Below the pieces are notes generated by a model. The model had not been told where the DNA came from and made no database searches. It worked only from the letters and a program-made list of their open reading frames with translations. Below are positions 1-7,011 of a DNA stretch of 11,146 nt, one piece after another. The position numbers were made by a program, and so were the translations under genes. Numbering within the stretch: position 1 is the stretch's first letter; the number at the start of each line of letters is the position of its first letter. This stretch comes from Flavobacteriales bacterium (lineage in GTDB: Bacteria > Bacteroidota > Bacteroidia > Flavobacteriales > Flavobacteriaceae): the NCBI GenBank assembly GCA_015494775.1, contig WGAP01000114.1:1-11146 (forward strand). The letters run 5' to 3'.

Positions 1-278
1 AGATCAAGGTAGAGGTAGGCAGTCATACGGACAGCAGGGCGAGCAAGCGATACAATATTCGTTTGTCGCGCAACCGTACGATGTCGGCGATACGCTACCT
101 GACCGAGCACGGCATATCGCGCGACAGGTTAATAGCGAAATGGTACGGCGAAAGCCGTCCGGTAAACGGCTGTGTTGACGGAGTACAATGTAGCGAGGAA
201 CAACATCAATTGAACCGACGTACGGAGTTCAAGATTATCAACTGCGAAGCGGCCAAAGCTGCGCAGGGAGAGGAATAA
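1..278 (+). CDS. OmpA-family outer-membrane protein, C-terminal end (5' partial)
   Basis: The window opens inside this gene; the frame begins at base 3 and ends at TAA 276-278, giving about 91 residues. They form the second half of an OmpA-like peptidoglycan-binding domain: VEVGSHTDSR with the conserved Asp and Arg that contact diaminopimelate in this family, then the helix NIRLSRNRTMSAIRYL, then GISRDRL, then the closing NRRTEFKI. The variant with CVDGVQCSEEQHQLNRRTEF is typical of Bacteroidota OmpA-family proteins, where the domain usually sits behind TPR or beta-propeller repeats. The role is to anchor an outer-membrane or periplasmic protein to the cell wall. The usual GYGES is KWYGES here, a small oddity. 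The ATG at 63 lies inside the domain and is not the start. Nothing can be said of the N-terminal domains, which lie outside the window. Confidence 0.9.
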   Translation, partial: IKVEVGSHTDSRASKRYNIRLSRNRTMSAIRYLTEHGISRDRLIAKWYGESRPVNGCVDGVQCSEEQHQLNRRTEFKIINCEAAKAAQGEE

Positions 279-304
279 TGTAAGACGGATTAGGATAAAT
301 AAAA

Positions 305-335
305 AATCCCCCGCCGGCGAAGCCGGCGGGGGATT
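305..335. terminator. Strong intrinsic terminator hairpin, probably bidirectional
   Basis: A perfect 14-bp stem (305-318 pairing with 322-335) closes on a GAA triloop and starts 26 bases after the OmpA stop. On the + strand it is preceded by an A-run and followed by a mediocre T tract (CTACTTTT). On the - strand the hairpin is followed at once by TTTTTTATTTA, the better Rho-independent signature. It therefore probably terminates the OmpA transcript and, even more efficiently, any - strand transcript coming from the region to its right. Confidence 0.85.
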
Positions 336-520
336 CTACTTTTGCGCCAGGGATGGGAGCGGTATGAAGCGAAGGCGGCGAACAGGTTTTTCTGCCTGGC
401 GGAGGCGACCGGAGGAAGCCCCACGCACAGGCGGGCGCGGGCGCGCGGCACGCGCGCTCGCGCAAAAACCGCGAGCCGCCAAGCTGAATATTAGCGGACA
501 GCCCGGTGGCCGCCGGATAC
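336..520. other. GC-rich structured intergenic stretch, no gene seen
   Basis: No credible gene is seen; short open frames here read as Arg/Pro/Ala-rich artefacts of high GC. Structure visible by eye: CGCCAGG (345-351) can pair with CCTGGCG (395-401), and GCTCGCG (456-462) pairs perfectly with CGCGAGC (470-476) around a CAAAAAC loop. The stretch is bounded by the strong terminator on the left and a 19-bp inverted repeat on the right. It may be part of a multicopy intergenic repeat or of a structured RNA; I do not recognise a known RNA family. Confidence 0.4.
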
Positions 521-680
521 CGTTGCTGCAAGCATAAAACATTCACACCAAGTCTCGTTCTTTTTGCCGATAACGGCATTGGCCATCCTTGCCGTAGCTA
601 CGGCTATGCCTTCGGATTATCGGCTTTGTTCCCGATAAAAATAACTTCGACTTATCCGACATTTTATGCTTGCAGCAACG
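521..680. repeat. 160-bp palindromic element with perfect 19-bp terminal inverted repeats
   Basis: The arm cgttgctgcaagcataaaa (521-539) is repeated exactly in inverted orientation at 662-680. Inside, GCCGATAA (566-573) pairs with TTATCGGC (617-624), GGCAT (575-579) with ATGCC (606-610), and 591-604 (gccgtagctacggc) is a perfect 14-bp palindrome at the apex. The whole unit can fold into one long imperfect hairpin. It has no ORF of note and no obvious target-site duplication at its ends. The layout suits a MITE-like or REP-like mobile repeat, or a structured RNA. Mobility is inference, since only one copy is in the window. Confidence 0.6.
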
Positions 681-708
681 CGTGAGGAACGGCCGGCGTG
701 AGCGTGCT

Positions 709-832
709 CCGTCATCGCGAAACGACGGCCGTGGCGCCGCCGGCGGGCGAAAGCCCGCGGCGGATGCCAGGGCATCCGCCCGGCGCCTTCGGCGCCGCGG
801 CGGCGCCACCGAACCCGGGCGGCCAGGCGCCC
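709..832. repeat. Run of very GC-rich hairpins with interchangeable arms
   Basis: Hairpins follow one another almost without gap: CCGTC/GACGG (709-713/724-728); CCGCC-G-GCGGGC with GCCCGC-GGCGG around a GAAA loop (737-763); a perfect 10-bp stem 759-768/771-780; CGGCGCC-TTC-GGCGCCG (781-797), which can extend to CCGCC/GGCGG (776-803); and GGGCG/CGCCC (817-821/828-832). The CCGCC and GGCGG arms are shared, so neighbouring hairpins are mutually exclusive. No gene is present. It lies about 60 bp upstream of the peptide transporter start. Confidence 0.6.
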
Positions 833-893
833 TAAAAAGAATGTTTTTTATTGTGAAAAATTCCGTTTATTTTTACGGGAAAGCCAATGAACG

Positions 894-2681
894 ATGGATA
901 AAACGCAAAAATCCTTTTTTGACGAGCAAATACTGGGGCATCCCGTAGGGCTGTTCGTGTTGTTTTTTACCGAAATGTGGGAACGGTTTTCCTATTATGG
1001 CATGAGGGCGCTGCTCATTCTTTTTTTGACGGCCAAAATGATGGAAGGCGGTTGGGAATGGGAGCGCACGCGGGCGTATGCTTTGTACGGATGGTATGTG
1101 ATGCTGGTGTATTTTTTGCCCATGCTGGGCGGTTGGTTGGCCGACAATTTATGGGGTCACGTAAAAACGGTGATTGTGGGCGCATCGATTATTGCGGCCG
1201 GGCATGTGGCCTTGGCCCTGTCGGACATTCCGTTGGACGGGGTGAATTTGAAATGGGTGTTTTATTTGGGACTTTTGCTGCTGGTGGTGGGTACGGGTTT
1301 GTTCAAGCCCAATATGTCGTCGATTGTGGGTAAGATGTATCCGCCGCACAGTCCCAAGAAGGACGGGGCTTATACCATATTTTACATGGGCGTGAATGCG
1401 GGGGCTTTTATCGGTACGCTGTTGGTGGGATGGATTGGCGAGCATTACGGATGGAAATTCGGTTTCGGGCTGGCGGGGATATTTATGTTGTTCGGGCTGT
1501 TGCAGTTTTATTTTGCGCGGGACATTTTCGGCGAAGCGGCACGGCGTCCGCAACCCAAACAACGGGATTTGCCCGCCGAGGAATTACGAAAACGGGTTCC
1601 GTGGTCCACCATGGATAAATGGATGGCCGGCACGGGGACGGCCATGGTGGTATTGTGGGTGGTCAACGGATTGGTGGAAGTGGTTTCGGGTAATTCGGGC
1701 TTTTTGCCGGCCCGATTGTTTAGCTTTCATGCGGGCGCATTGGAAATGCCCGTTGGAGGAGGAACCTTGTTTTTTGTGGGCGGAATATTGTTGCTGGCCC
1801 TTACGGGATTGCTTCGTTTGCGCCGCTACGATAAAATCGAACGTGACCGGCTGACGGTCATTTTTATCATCGCCTTTTTCGTGATTGCCTTTTGGTCGAG
1901 TTTCGAGCAGGCGGGCACCACCATGAACATTTTTGCCCGTGATTACACTTCGCGCGTGCTCACCGATACCTGGGCAGGCATATACAAAGTAACGGACGCC
2001 ATCCTTTCGTTGGCCCCCATGCTGGTTTTGACTTATGTTATTTATGCCTTGGCCAAGCGGATTTGGAATCGATTTCCGCTAACGGTTTTATTTACGTCAT
2101 TGAGTTTTTTGATTATTTGGTTGCTGGTATATTTTCGTATCAAGGATAAAATCCTTGCCGAAACGCCGGTGGTGGATACCACTTGGTTCCAGATACTCAA
2201 TCCGGTGTTTATCATTGCCTTGGCGCCCTTGTATTCGCAAGTGTGGAAGCGCGTTCGTTTGTCGGCGGCACGGAAATTTTTTATCGGGTTCCTATTCTTG
2301 GGAAGCGGTTTCGGAATGTTGGCTTTGGGCGCTTCGTCCATTCCGCCGGGGGCCAAAACGGCGGCCGTGAGTATGATTTGGCTTATTTTGGCTTACTTGT
2401 TTCATACGATGGGTGAGTTGGCCATTTCGCCCGTGGGTTTATCCTATGTGAGCAAGTTGGCGCCCCTGCGTATGACGGGTTTTATGTTCGGCATTTGGTA
2501 TATCTTTACGGGCTTGGCCAACAAACTTTCGGGCATGATGGCCGAGGCATCGGAGGGTATTGCCGCGCATTACGGACTTTCGGGTTTCTTTTTGATATTC
2601 ACGCTGGTTCCGTTTGCCGCCGGATTGTTAATTTTGTCATTGGACGGCTTTTTGAAGCGAAGGATGCATGGAGTAGAGTAA
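894..2681 (+). CDS. POT/PTR2-family proton-dependent oligopeptide transporter
   Basis: A 595-residue, very hydrophobic inner-membrane protein of the POT (PTR2) branch of the major facilitator superfamily, which imports di- and tripeptides driven by protons. Family hallmarks are present in order. The proton-coupling ExxER motif is E27-M-W-E30-R31 in TM1 (FTEMWERFSYYGMRA). The first PTR2 signature is GGWLADNLWGHVKTVIVGAS. The second is FYMGVNAGAFIGT. FWSSFEQAGTTMNIFA lies in the second half and GELAISPVGLSYVSKLAP near the end. Length suits a 12-14 helix Bacteroidota POT protein. The ATG at 894 gives the expected short cytoplasmic N-terminus before TM1; ATG 887 is out of frame. No Shine-Dalgarno and no convincing promoter are seen, and the structured GC-rich DNA begins just upstream. 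The gene stands alone, convergent with nadE. Confidence 0.93.
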   Translation: MDKTQKSFFDEQILGHPVGLFVLFFTEMWERFSYYGMRALLILFLTAKMMEGGWEWERTRAYALYGWYVMLVYFLPMLGGWLADNLWGHVKTVIVGASIIAAGHVALALSDIPLDGVNLKWVFYLGLLLLVVGTGLFKPNMSSIVGKMYPPHSPKKDGAYTIFYMGVNAGAFIGTLLVGWIGEHYGWKFGFGLAGIFMLFGLLQFYFARDIFGEAARRPQPKQRDLPAEELRKRVPWSTMDKWMAGTGTAMVVLWVVNGLVEVVSGNSGFLPARLFSFHAGALEMPVGGGTLFFVGGILLLALTGLLRLRRYDKIERDRLTVIFIIAFFVIAFWSSFEQAGTTMNIFARDYTSRVLTDTWAGIYKVTDAILSLAPMLVLTYVIYALAKRIWNRFPLTVLFTSLSFLIIWLLVYFRIKDKILAETPVVDTTWFQILNPVFIIALAPLYSQVWKRVRLSAARKFFIGFLFLGSGFGMLALGASSIPPGAKTAAVSMIWLILAYLFHTMGELAISPVGLSYVSKLAPLRMTGFMFGIWYIFTGLANKLSGMMAEASEGIAAHYGLSGFFLIFTLVPFAAGLLILSLDGFLKRRMHGVE

Positions 2682-2784
2682 ATCCGGAAAATCGGTGTCA
2701 TGTTTTGGGATAATTCGTGATAAGTGTACCACTTAATTTGTTGATGAGGAGTTTATGCTATAAGCAGTGAGAATTTTATTTTTA

Positions 2785-2893
2785 CCACAGCGTTTCACGG
2801 AGTTCGGCACGGAGTTTTACAGAGTTTTTTTTGATTTTTGATTGATTACTCTGTGCGACTCTGTGAAATTTTACTCTGTGTTACTCTGTGGTT
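2785..2893. repeat. Palindromic intergenic repeat, copy 1 (long form)
   Basis: The left arm begins with a 28-bp sequence (2785-2812, containing CACGGAGT twice) repeated identically in copy 2. The right arm ends in ACTCTGTGTTACTCTGTGG (2873-2891), which pairs imperfectly with the left arm using G-T pairs. This copy carries an extra ACTCTGTG dimer (2848-2865) missing from copy 2. It lies between convergent genes, so it may act as a two-way terminator as well as a dispersed repeat. The bases between the transporter stop and this repeat (2682-2784) show nothing I can name. Confidence 0.7.
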
Positions 2894-2903
2894 TATTTTT
2901 TTT

Positions 2904-2986
2904 CCACAGCGTTTCACGGAGTTCGGCACGGCATTACACGGAGTTTTATTGATTTCTGAATTAATACTCTGTGTTACTCTGTGGTT
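2904..2986. repeat. Palindromic intergenic repeat, copy 2 (short form)
   Basis: Begins with the same 28-bp sequence as copy 1 (2904-2931, exactly 119 bases later) and ends with the same 21-bp right arm (2966-2986 equals 2873-2893). The two arms are partly complementary, so the unit forms its own hairpin. It is followed by an AT-rich stretch leading to the nadE terminator region. Confidence 0.7.
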
Positions 2987-3035
2987 ATAAAAAATATTAA
3001 ACTGTTGATAATCAAAAAAAAATTCAAGCACCAAG

Positions 3036-3056
3036 CCATTGGTTAATTGCCAATGG
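3036..3056. terminator. Hairpin between the convergent peptide-transporter and nadE genes
   Basis: CCATTGG (3036-3042) pairs perfectly with CCAATGG (3050-3056) around a 7-base loop. On the + strand it is followed by ACCTGTTTTTT. On the - strand, just after the nadE stop, a run of T follows about 14 bases later. It probably acts in both directions, helped by the larger palindromic repeats beside it. Confidence 0.5.
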
Positions 3057-3065
3057 ACCTGTTTT

Positions 3066-4700
3066 TTACTCCAAATATTTGGCCACAATAGGCATACGGC
3101 GGCCCATGCCGAAGGCTTTGGGCGAAACACGCAGCACGGGGGCCAGTTGGTAGCGTTTGAATTCGTTGCGGTTGACCATGCGCAGGATGCGTCGCACCAA
3201 AGCGGCATCGTAACCTTGCCGGATGATGTCCGATGGACTTTGACGCTCTTCGATATACAGATGTAGGACGGGATCCAATATTTCGTAGGGTGGGAGGGTG
3301 TCGGTGTCCTTTTGGCCGGGCCGGAGTTCGGCCGAAGGCGGTTTGCTCAGGATATTTTGCGGAATAACTTCCCGCTCGCGGTTGATGTGGCGTGCCAAGG
3401 CATATACTTCGGTTTTATATACGTCGCCCAGGACCGAAAGTCCGCCGGCCAGGTCGCCGTAAAGTGTTCCGTAGCCCACCGAAAGTTCGCTTTTGTTGCT
3501 GGTGTTGAGCAATACATGGCCGAAACGGTTCGAAAAGGCCATCAGGTAAATCATGCGGATGCGCGGTTGGATATTTTCTTCGGTAACATCGAAACCTTGG
3601 CCCAGGTAAGGGCGTAGCATTTCCATCGTAGCATCGAAAACGGGCGAAATGGGTAAACTTTCGGCCCGGATGCCCAAATTGCGCACCAAAGCCAAGGCAT
3701 CGGTTACGGAACTTTCGGACGAAAATTCCGAAGGCATCAGTAGGGCGGTGATGTTTTCGGGGCCAAGGGCTTCGGCGGCCAATACCGCCGTAACGGCCGA
3801 ATCCAATCCGCCCGAAAGTCCCAGGACGGCCGAGCGGAAACCGATTTTTCCGAAATAATCCCGGATGCCCGTAACCAGGGCGTCGTGGATTAGGGGGATT
3901 TTTTCCTTGGGACGTTCCCGGTCTTGTCCTGGACGGGTGAAGTTTTCGGTGTCGAAAAAGTCCAATTTTTCTTCGAAAAAAGGCAGTTCCTTGCGGATGT
4001 TTCCTTCCTTGTCGATAACCAAAGAGCCGCCGTCGAATATGAGGTCGGTTTGGGCGCCGGCATAATTCACGTAAACGATAGGTAAATCGTAAGCCCGCAC
4101 ATTGGCCCGTAGGACACGGATGCGTTCCCGTGCATGCCGGTAATCGAAGGGCGAGGCCGAAAGGTTGATAATCATGTCCGGCCTTTGCGCCATGAGTTTG
4201 GCCATGGGATTGACGGTGTAGAGCGGATTTTCGTTGCCCAAATTCCACAGGTCTTCGCAGATGGTAACGGCGAGACGATGACCTTCGAATTCGACCACGT
4301 TCCAACTTACCGCCGGTTCGAAGTAGCGGTATTCGTCGAAAATGTCGTAGGTGGGCAGCAGAGTTTTGTGTTGGCGGTGTATTTCGCGGCCACCGTAAAG
4401 CAACACGGCCGTATTGTGCAAGTTCTTGCCTTCGGGTTGAGGATTGGGCGTGGGAAGTCCCACCAAAATACCGATGTCGCGGCTCAGGGGTTTGAGCTGT
4501 TCCAAAACGGTGCCGGCACGTTCCACAAAATCATCGAATTCCAAAAAATCCCTGGGCGGATAGCCCGTGATGCTCAGTTCGGGAAAAACCACCAGTTGTG
4601 CGCCGCCATTGCGGGCTTGTTGCACATAGCTTTTGATTTTGGCGGCCGTGCCGTCGAAATCGCCAATGGTAACATTGATTTGTGCCAGGGCTATTTTCAT
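3066..4700 (-). CDS. nadE: Glutamine-dependent NAD+ synthetase
   Basis: Catalyses the last step of NAD synthesis, amidating deamido-NAD (NaAD) with ATP and ammonia taken from glutamine, in the cytoplasm. From the start used here (MKIALAQINVTIGDF) it has 544 residues, the usual size of the two-domain form. The N-terminal nitrilase-type glutaminase shows the full Glu-Lys-Cys triad: E41 in VVFPELSITGYPPRD, K112 in RQHKTLLPTYD and C148 in AVTICEDLW. The C-terminal synthetase shows the ATP-pyrophosphatase loop SGGLDS at 296-301, then NKSELSVGYGTLYGDLAGG. An in-frame ATG at 4719-4721 would add seven residues (MYSKPFR), but it sits inside a good -7 promoter element and the family normally begins at MKIAL, so I chose 4700. 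The glycosyltransferase gene ends 41 bases upstream on the same strand, so some cotranscription is possible. Confidence 0.95.
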   Translation of the reverse strand: MKIALAQINVTIGDFDGTAAKIKSYVQQARNGGAQLVVFPELSITGYPPRDFLEFDDFVERAGTVLEQLKPLSRDIGILVGLPTPNPQPEGKNLHNTAVLLYGGREIHRQHKTLLPTYDIFDEYRYFEPAVSWNVVEFEGHRLAVTICEDLWNLGNENPLYTVNPMAKLMAQRPDMIINLSASPFDYRHARERIRVLRANVRAYDLPIVYVNYAGAQTDLIFDGGSLVIDKEGNIRKELPFFEEKLDFFDTENFTRPGQDRERPKEKIPLIHDALVTGIRDYFGKIGFRSAVLGLSGGLDSAVTAVLAAEALGPENITALLMPSEFSSESSVTDALALVRNLGIRAESLPISPVFDATMEMLRPYLGQGFDVTEENIQPRIRMIYLMAFSNRFGHVLLNTSNKSELSVGYGTLYGDLAGGLSVLGDVYKTEVYALARHINREREVIPQNILSKPPSAELRPGQKDTDTLPPYEILDPVLHLYIEERQSPSDIIRQGYDAALVRRILRMVNRNEFKRYQLAPVLRVSPKAFGMGRRMPIVAKYLE

Positions 4701-4718
4701 GCGGAATGGCTTGGAATA

Positions 4719-4726
4719 CAAAGGTA
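4719..4726 (-). promoter_or_regulatory. Putative Bacteroidota -7 promoter element for nadE
   Basis: Read on the - strand the bases are TACCTTTG, an exact TAnnTTTG match, in the 41-base gap before nadE. No good -33 TTTG is seen at the right distance. Initiation here would give a leader of about a dozen bases before the ATG at 4700 and would exclude the ATG at 4721. Confidence 0.45.
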
Positions 4727-4741
4727 AGACAATTGTCCTGA

Positions 4742-6211
4742 TTAACGCAGGATATCCGCCGGCGAGGCGGGGATTTGCTTCAAGGTATCGGCCGGTTGCC
4801 CGATGAGTAATCCGTCGTCGAACTCGCGGATGGGAAGTCCCATAAACTCCGAAAGTATTTCCTGCTTACGGGCTTGGAATTTGCGAAAATCAAACCCGTA
4901 GAAATAAACCACCAAGGCCTTGCCGCCACTGACTTCCTTGCGGATATTTTTTAGTTGCCGGTCAAAATCGGGGTTGGTGCGCAGGGTCATACGGTGATAG
5001 TGGTCGGGCAGGTCGAACAGCCGGTTATAATATGGAACATCGAGTTTGATGATGTCGGTGGCGTTGGAATAAATTTTTTGCGAACTGTTTTGAAGCTGAC
5101 GGATGATGTGCGGGTCGTGAATACGGATAACGTCGATTTGTCCGCCGTGATAGGCCCGCGAATACCAAACAAAGTGAACCGTGTAGGAAAGTATCATCAG
5201 GGCGGCCAGGAGCAAGGTGATAAATTTTTCTTTATTTCGATTAATTAAAAATGCCAATAAAATCAGTAGGGTAATAAACAGCGGAGCCATAATCCGGTTG
5301 TCCATGGGCGTGGTAAAATCGGCCCAGGTAACCGATGCCCAAACAAAAACAAAATATCCGGCGATGATAAACAGGAGCAGGGACGAAAAACCTTTGATGC
5401 GAATGTTATTCCGGTTTTTCCAAATAAGGATTAGCAATAATACGGCCACGGGGCCTACGAGCCAAGGTGTCAGGCCCGGACTCAGCCAATTGGCCAAGGT
5501 AACGGCCAATTCCTTGTAGTGTTCCTTGCCGGGTGGATGAAAGGCCAAATGCCGGCCGAACAAACCCGTGCCGCGGTTCATGACATACCATTGCCAAGGG
5601 CCGAAAAGAAGGAAAGCGGGAAGCAAGTAGGCCACGAGGTTCCGGATTTTGTTGCGGGTCGAAACAAGTAACCAAAGCGCAATGGAGCCGGTGATGCCCA
5701 TGGCTGCGTAGCGGGTCAGGAGCATCAAGCCCGACAAAAAGCCCGCCCCTATCAGAAAAGGCGTTTTTTTTGTTTGATTCCATATGACCAACGTCCACAG
5801 TTGTAAAGTAAAAAATGCCAGAAACAAGGGCTCGGTGATAACGATTTGATGAAGCGGATATATCCACGAAAACAGAAAAAGCAAAACCACAAAATGCGCC
5901 CAAAATTTCGATATGTTCAAAAGCCGCAGCGTGCGGCAAAGAAAAAGGGCGGAAACCAGGAGCGACAACAGGCCGATAAGGCGTGCGGCCGCCATACTTT
6001 GTCCTTGGCCCGCATGTGCGCCCAGGGAAAGCAGCCAGGGATACAAAGGCGGATAAAAGGGATAAAAAATAAAATATCCTTCATGCCAAATGCGGAAACC
6101 CTTTCCCGAGGCCAAATTACGTGCCAGTTCCAGGTAAATGCTGCTGTCGCCGAATATGAGCATACGTTCCGACAACCACCAATAATGCATCCCGGCCGCA
6201 AGAAGTATCAA
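4742..6211 (-). CDS. Integral-membrane glycosyltransferase, PMT/ArnT-like (GT-C fold)
   Basis: 489 residues from the only usual start codon I find, a TTG at 6209-6211. Many hydrophobic helices run through the first 340 residues, followed by a soluble C-terminal part of about 130 residues. The first extracytoplasmic loop has GDSSIYLELARNLASGKGF, the acidic position followed by a Y-x-x-A-R-N-L helix expected of PMT_2/ArnT-type enzymes. Further on is ITEPLFLAFFTLQLW, matching the family's S/T-E-P-L-F motif, then LLTRYAAMGI. Such enzymes move a sugar from a polyprenyl-phosphate donor to lipid or protein on the outer face of the inner membrane; the substrate cannot be told. The frame stays open upstream to a TAG at 6272-6274 and encodes basic then hydrophobic residues (KIRLIIKRHYIFPAITAL) that look like the true start of the first helix, so the start is uncertain. 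Confidence 0.75.
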   Translation of the reverse strand: MILLAAGMHYWWLSERMLIFGDSSIYLELARNLASGKGFRIWHEGYFIFYPFYPPLYPWLLSLGAHAGQGQSMAAARLIGLLSLLVSALFLCRTLRLLNISKFWAHFVVLLFLFSWIYPLHQIVITEPLFLAFFTLQLWTLVIWNQTKKTPFLIGAGFLSGLMLLTRYAAMGITGSIALWLLVSTRNKIRNLVAYLLPAFLLFGPWQWYVMNRGTGLFGRHLAFHPPGKEHYKELAVTLANWLSPGLTPWLVGPVAVLLLILIWKNRNNIRIKGFSSLLLFIIAGYFVFVWASVTWADFTTPMDNRIMAPLFITLLILLAFLINRNKEKFITLLLAALMILSYTVHFVWYSRAYHGGQIDVIRIHDPHIIRQLQNSSQKIYSNATDIIKLDVPYYNRLFDLPDHYHRMTLRTNPDFDRQLKNIRKEVSGGKALVVYFYGFDFRKFQARKQEILSEFMGLPIREFDDGLLIGQPADTLKQIPASPADILR

Positions 6212-6266
6212 GGCGGTTATGGCGGGAAATATGTAATGACGCTTAATGATAAGCCGAATTTTTCCA

Positions 6267-6298
6267 CAAAACTAATGGAAAGACAGGGCAAAATCAAA
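6267..6298 (-). promoter_or_regulatory. Putative Bacteroidota promoter for the glycosyltransferase gene
   Basis: On the - strand a -33 TTTG (6295-6298) is followed after 20 bases by TAGTTTTG (6267-6274), an exact TAnnTTTG -7 element. Transcription would start near 6260, about 50 bases before the TTG start and only a few bases before the in-frame ATT at 6257-6259. Confidence 0.55.
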
Positions 6299-6339
6299 TC
6301 TTAACGACTTAATTAATTTTAACATAAAATAAACTTGTA

Positions 6340-6357
6340 GCGTAACAAATATTACGC
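6340..6357 (-). terminator. Weak hairpin downstream of engB
   Basis: GCGTAA (6340-6345) pairs with TTACGC (6352-6357) around a 6-base loop, 13 bases past the engB stop. On the - strand it is followed by a T-rich but broken run (ACAAGTTTATTTT). It may be a weak terminator or a short palindromic operator; the sequence does not decide. Confidence 0.3.
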
Positions 6358-6369
6358 AGTAATAAAACC

Positions 6370-6987
6370 TTATTTACCCGAAAAATGTTGCCCCAGTTGC
6401 GTATTCAATTGCTCGATATAGTCCAGAATGGCTTTACGGCCCAAGCCCGAAACGGACGAACTGACAAAGTAGGGCGGCATGCTTGCCCATTGACGGAGCA
6501 TTTCGGTTTGGTATGCCTTGATTTGCTTGGCAAGTTGATTGCTCGAAAGTTTATCGGCCTTAGTAAAAACGATAGCAAACGGAATACGGTTGCGGCCCAG
6601 CCATTCCATAAATTCCAGGTCGATTTTTTGCGGTTTGTGGCGGGCATCCACCAGCAGAAAGGTATTGACCAAATTAGGTCGTTCTTTGAGGTAAGAACGT
6701 ATCATTTTTCGAAATTCGGCCCGGTTGGATTTGGAAGTTTTGGCATACCCGTAGCCGGGCAAGTCGGTCAAATACCAATTTTCGTTAATCAGAAAATGAT
6801 TGATTAATTGCGTTTTACCGGGCGTGGATGAAGTTTTGGCCAGATTTTTCCGGTTGGTGAGCATATTGATAAGCGAAGATTTACCCACATTCGAACGCCC
6901 GATAAAGGCATATTCGGGTTTGTTGGCGGGAGGTAAATCCTTGATTTCCTTACTGCTTTTGACAAATTCGGCGCGGTTGATTTTCAT
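6370..6987 (-). CDS. engB: Ribosome-biogenesis GTP-binding protein EngB (YihA/YsxC)
   Basis: A 205-residue GTPase of the TrmE-Era-EngA-EngB-Septin group, needed in the cytoplasm for assembly of the large ribosomal subunit. All G motifs are visible: G1 GRSNVGKSS at 30-38, G2 region SSTPGKTQ at 53-60 (the switch I form typical of EngB), G3 DLPGYGYA at 75-82, G4 TKAD at 142-145 and G5 SSSVSG near 180. Length is normal and the ATG at 6985-6987 gives the expected short N-terminus before the G domain. A -7-like TAAATTTG ends only five bases before the ATG, so the mRNA could be leaderless or nearly so. The gene stands apart from the glycosyltransferase downstream (158-base gap with its own promoter) and is divergent from the PAS genes. 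Confidence 0.95.
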   Translation of the reverse strand: MKINRAEFVKSSKEIKDLPPANKPEYAFIGRSNVGKSSLINMLTNRKNLAKTSSTPGKTQLINHFLINENWYLTDLPGYGYAKTSKSNRAEFRKMIRSYLKERPNLVNTFLLVDARHKPQKIDLEFMEWLGRNRIPFAIVFTKADKLSSNQLAKQIKAYQTEMLRQWASMPPYFVSSSVSGLGRKAILDYIEQLNTQLGQHFSGK

Positions 6988-6992
6988 AATGG

Positions 6993-7000
6993 CAAATTTA
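6993..7000 (-). promoter_or_regulatory. Possible -7 element for engB
   Basis: The - strand reads TAAATTTG then CCATT then the engB ATG. The TAnnTTTG match is exact but no -33 TTTG is seen upstream, and the position implies a leaderless transcript, so a chance match in AT-rich DNA is possible. Confidence 0.3.
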
Positions 7001-7011
7001 AAAAACTTACG

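Noticed and set aside
393..402. TGCCTGGCGG, resembling the start of 5S rRNA
   Set aside because: Similarity stops after ten bases and no 5S secondary structure or rRNA neighbours follow.
692..706. Shared 12-mer GGCGTGAGCGTG with 9866-9880
   Set aside because: The second occurrence is coding sequence of the synthase (Thr-Leu-Thr-Pro); the match is short and probably coincidental.
238..809. Several - and + strand open frames of 68-113 codons in the GC-rich intergenic region
   Set aside because: Arg/Pro/Ala-rich translations without domain pattern, overlapping perfect hairpins and inverted repeats; long frames are expected by chance in such GC-rich DNA.
2785..2986. Possible CRISPR array
   Set aside because: Only two copies of the 28-bp unit, and the 'spacer' carries the complementary right arm of a palindrome; no cas genes nearby.
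4134..4727. 197-codon + strand open frame opposite nadE
   Set aside because: Antisense to the glutaminase domain with its intact catalytic triad; no independent support.
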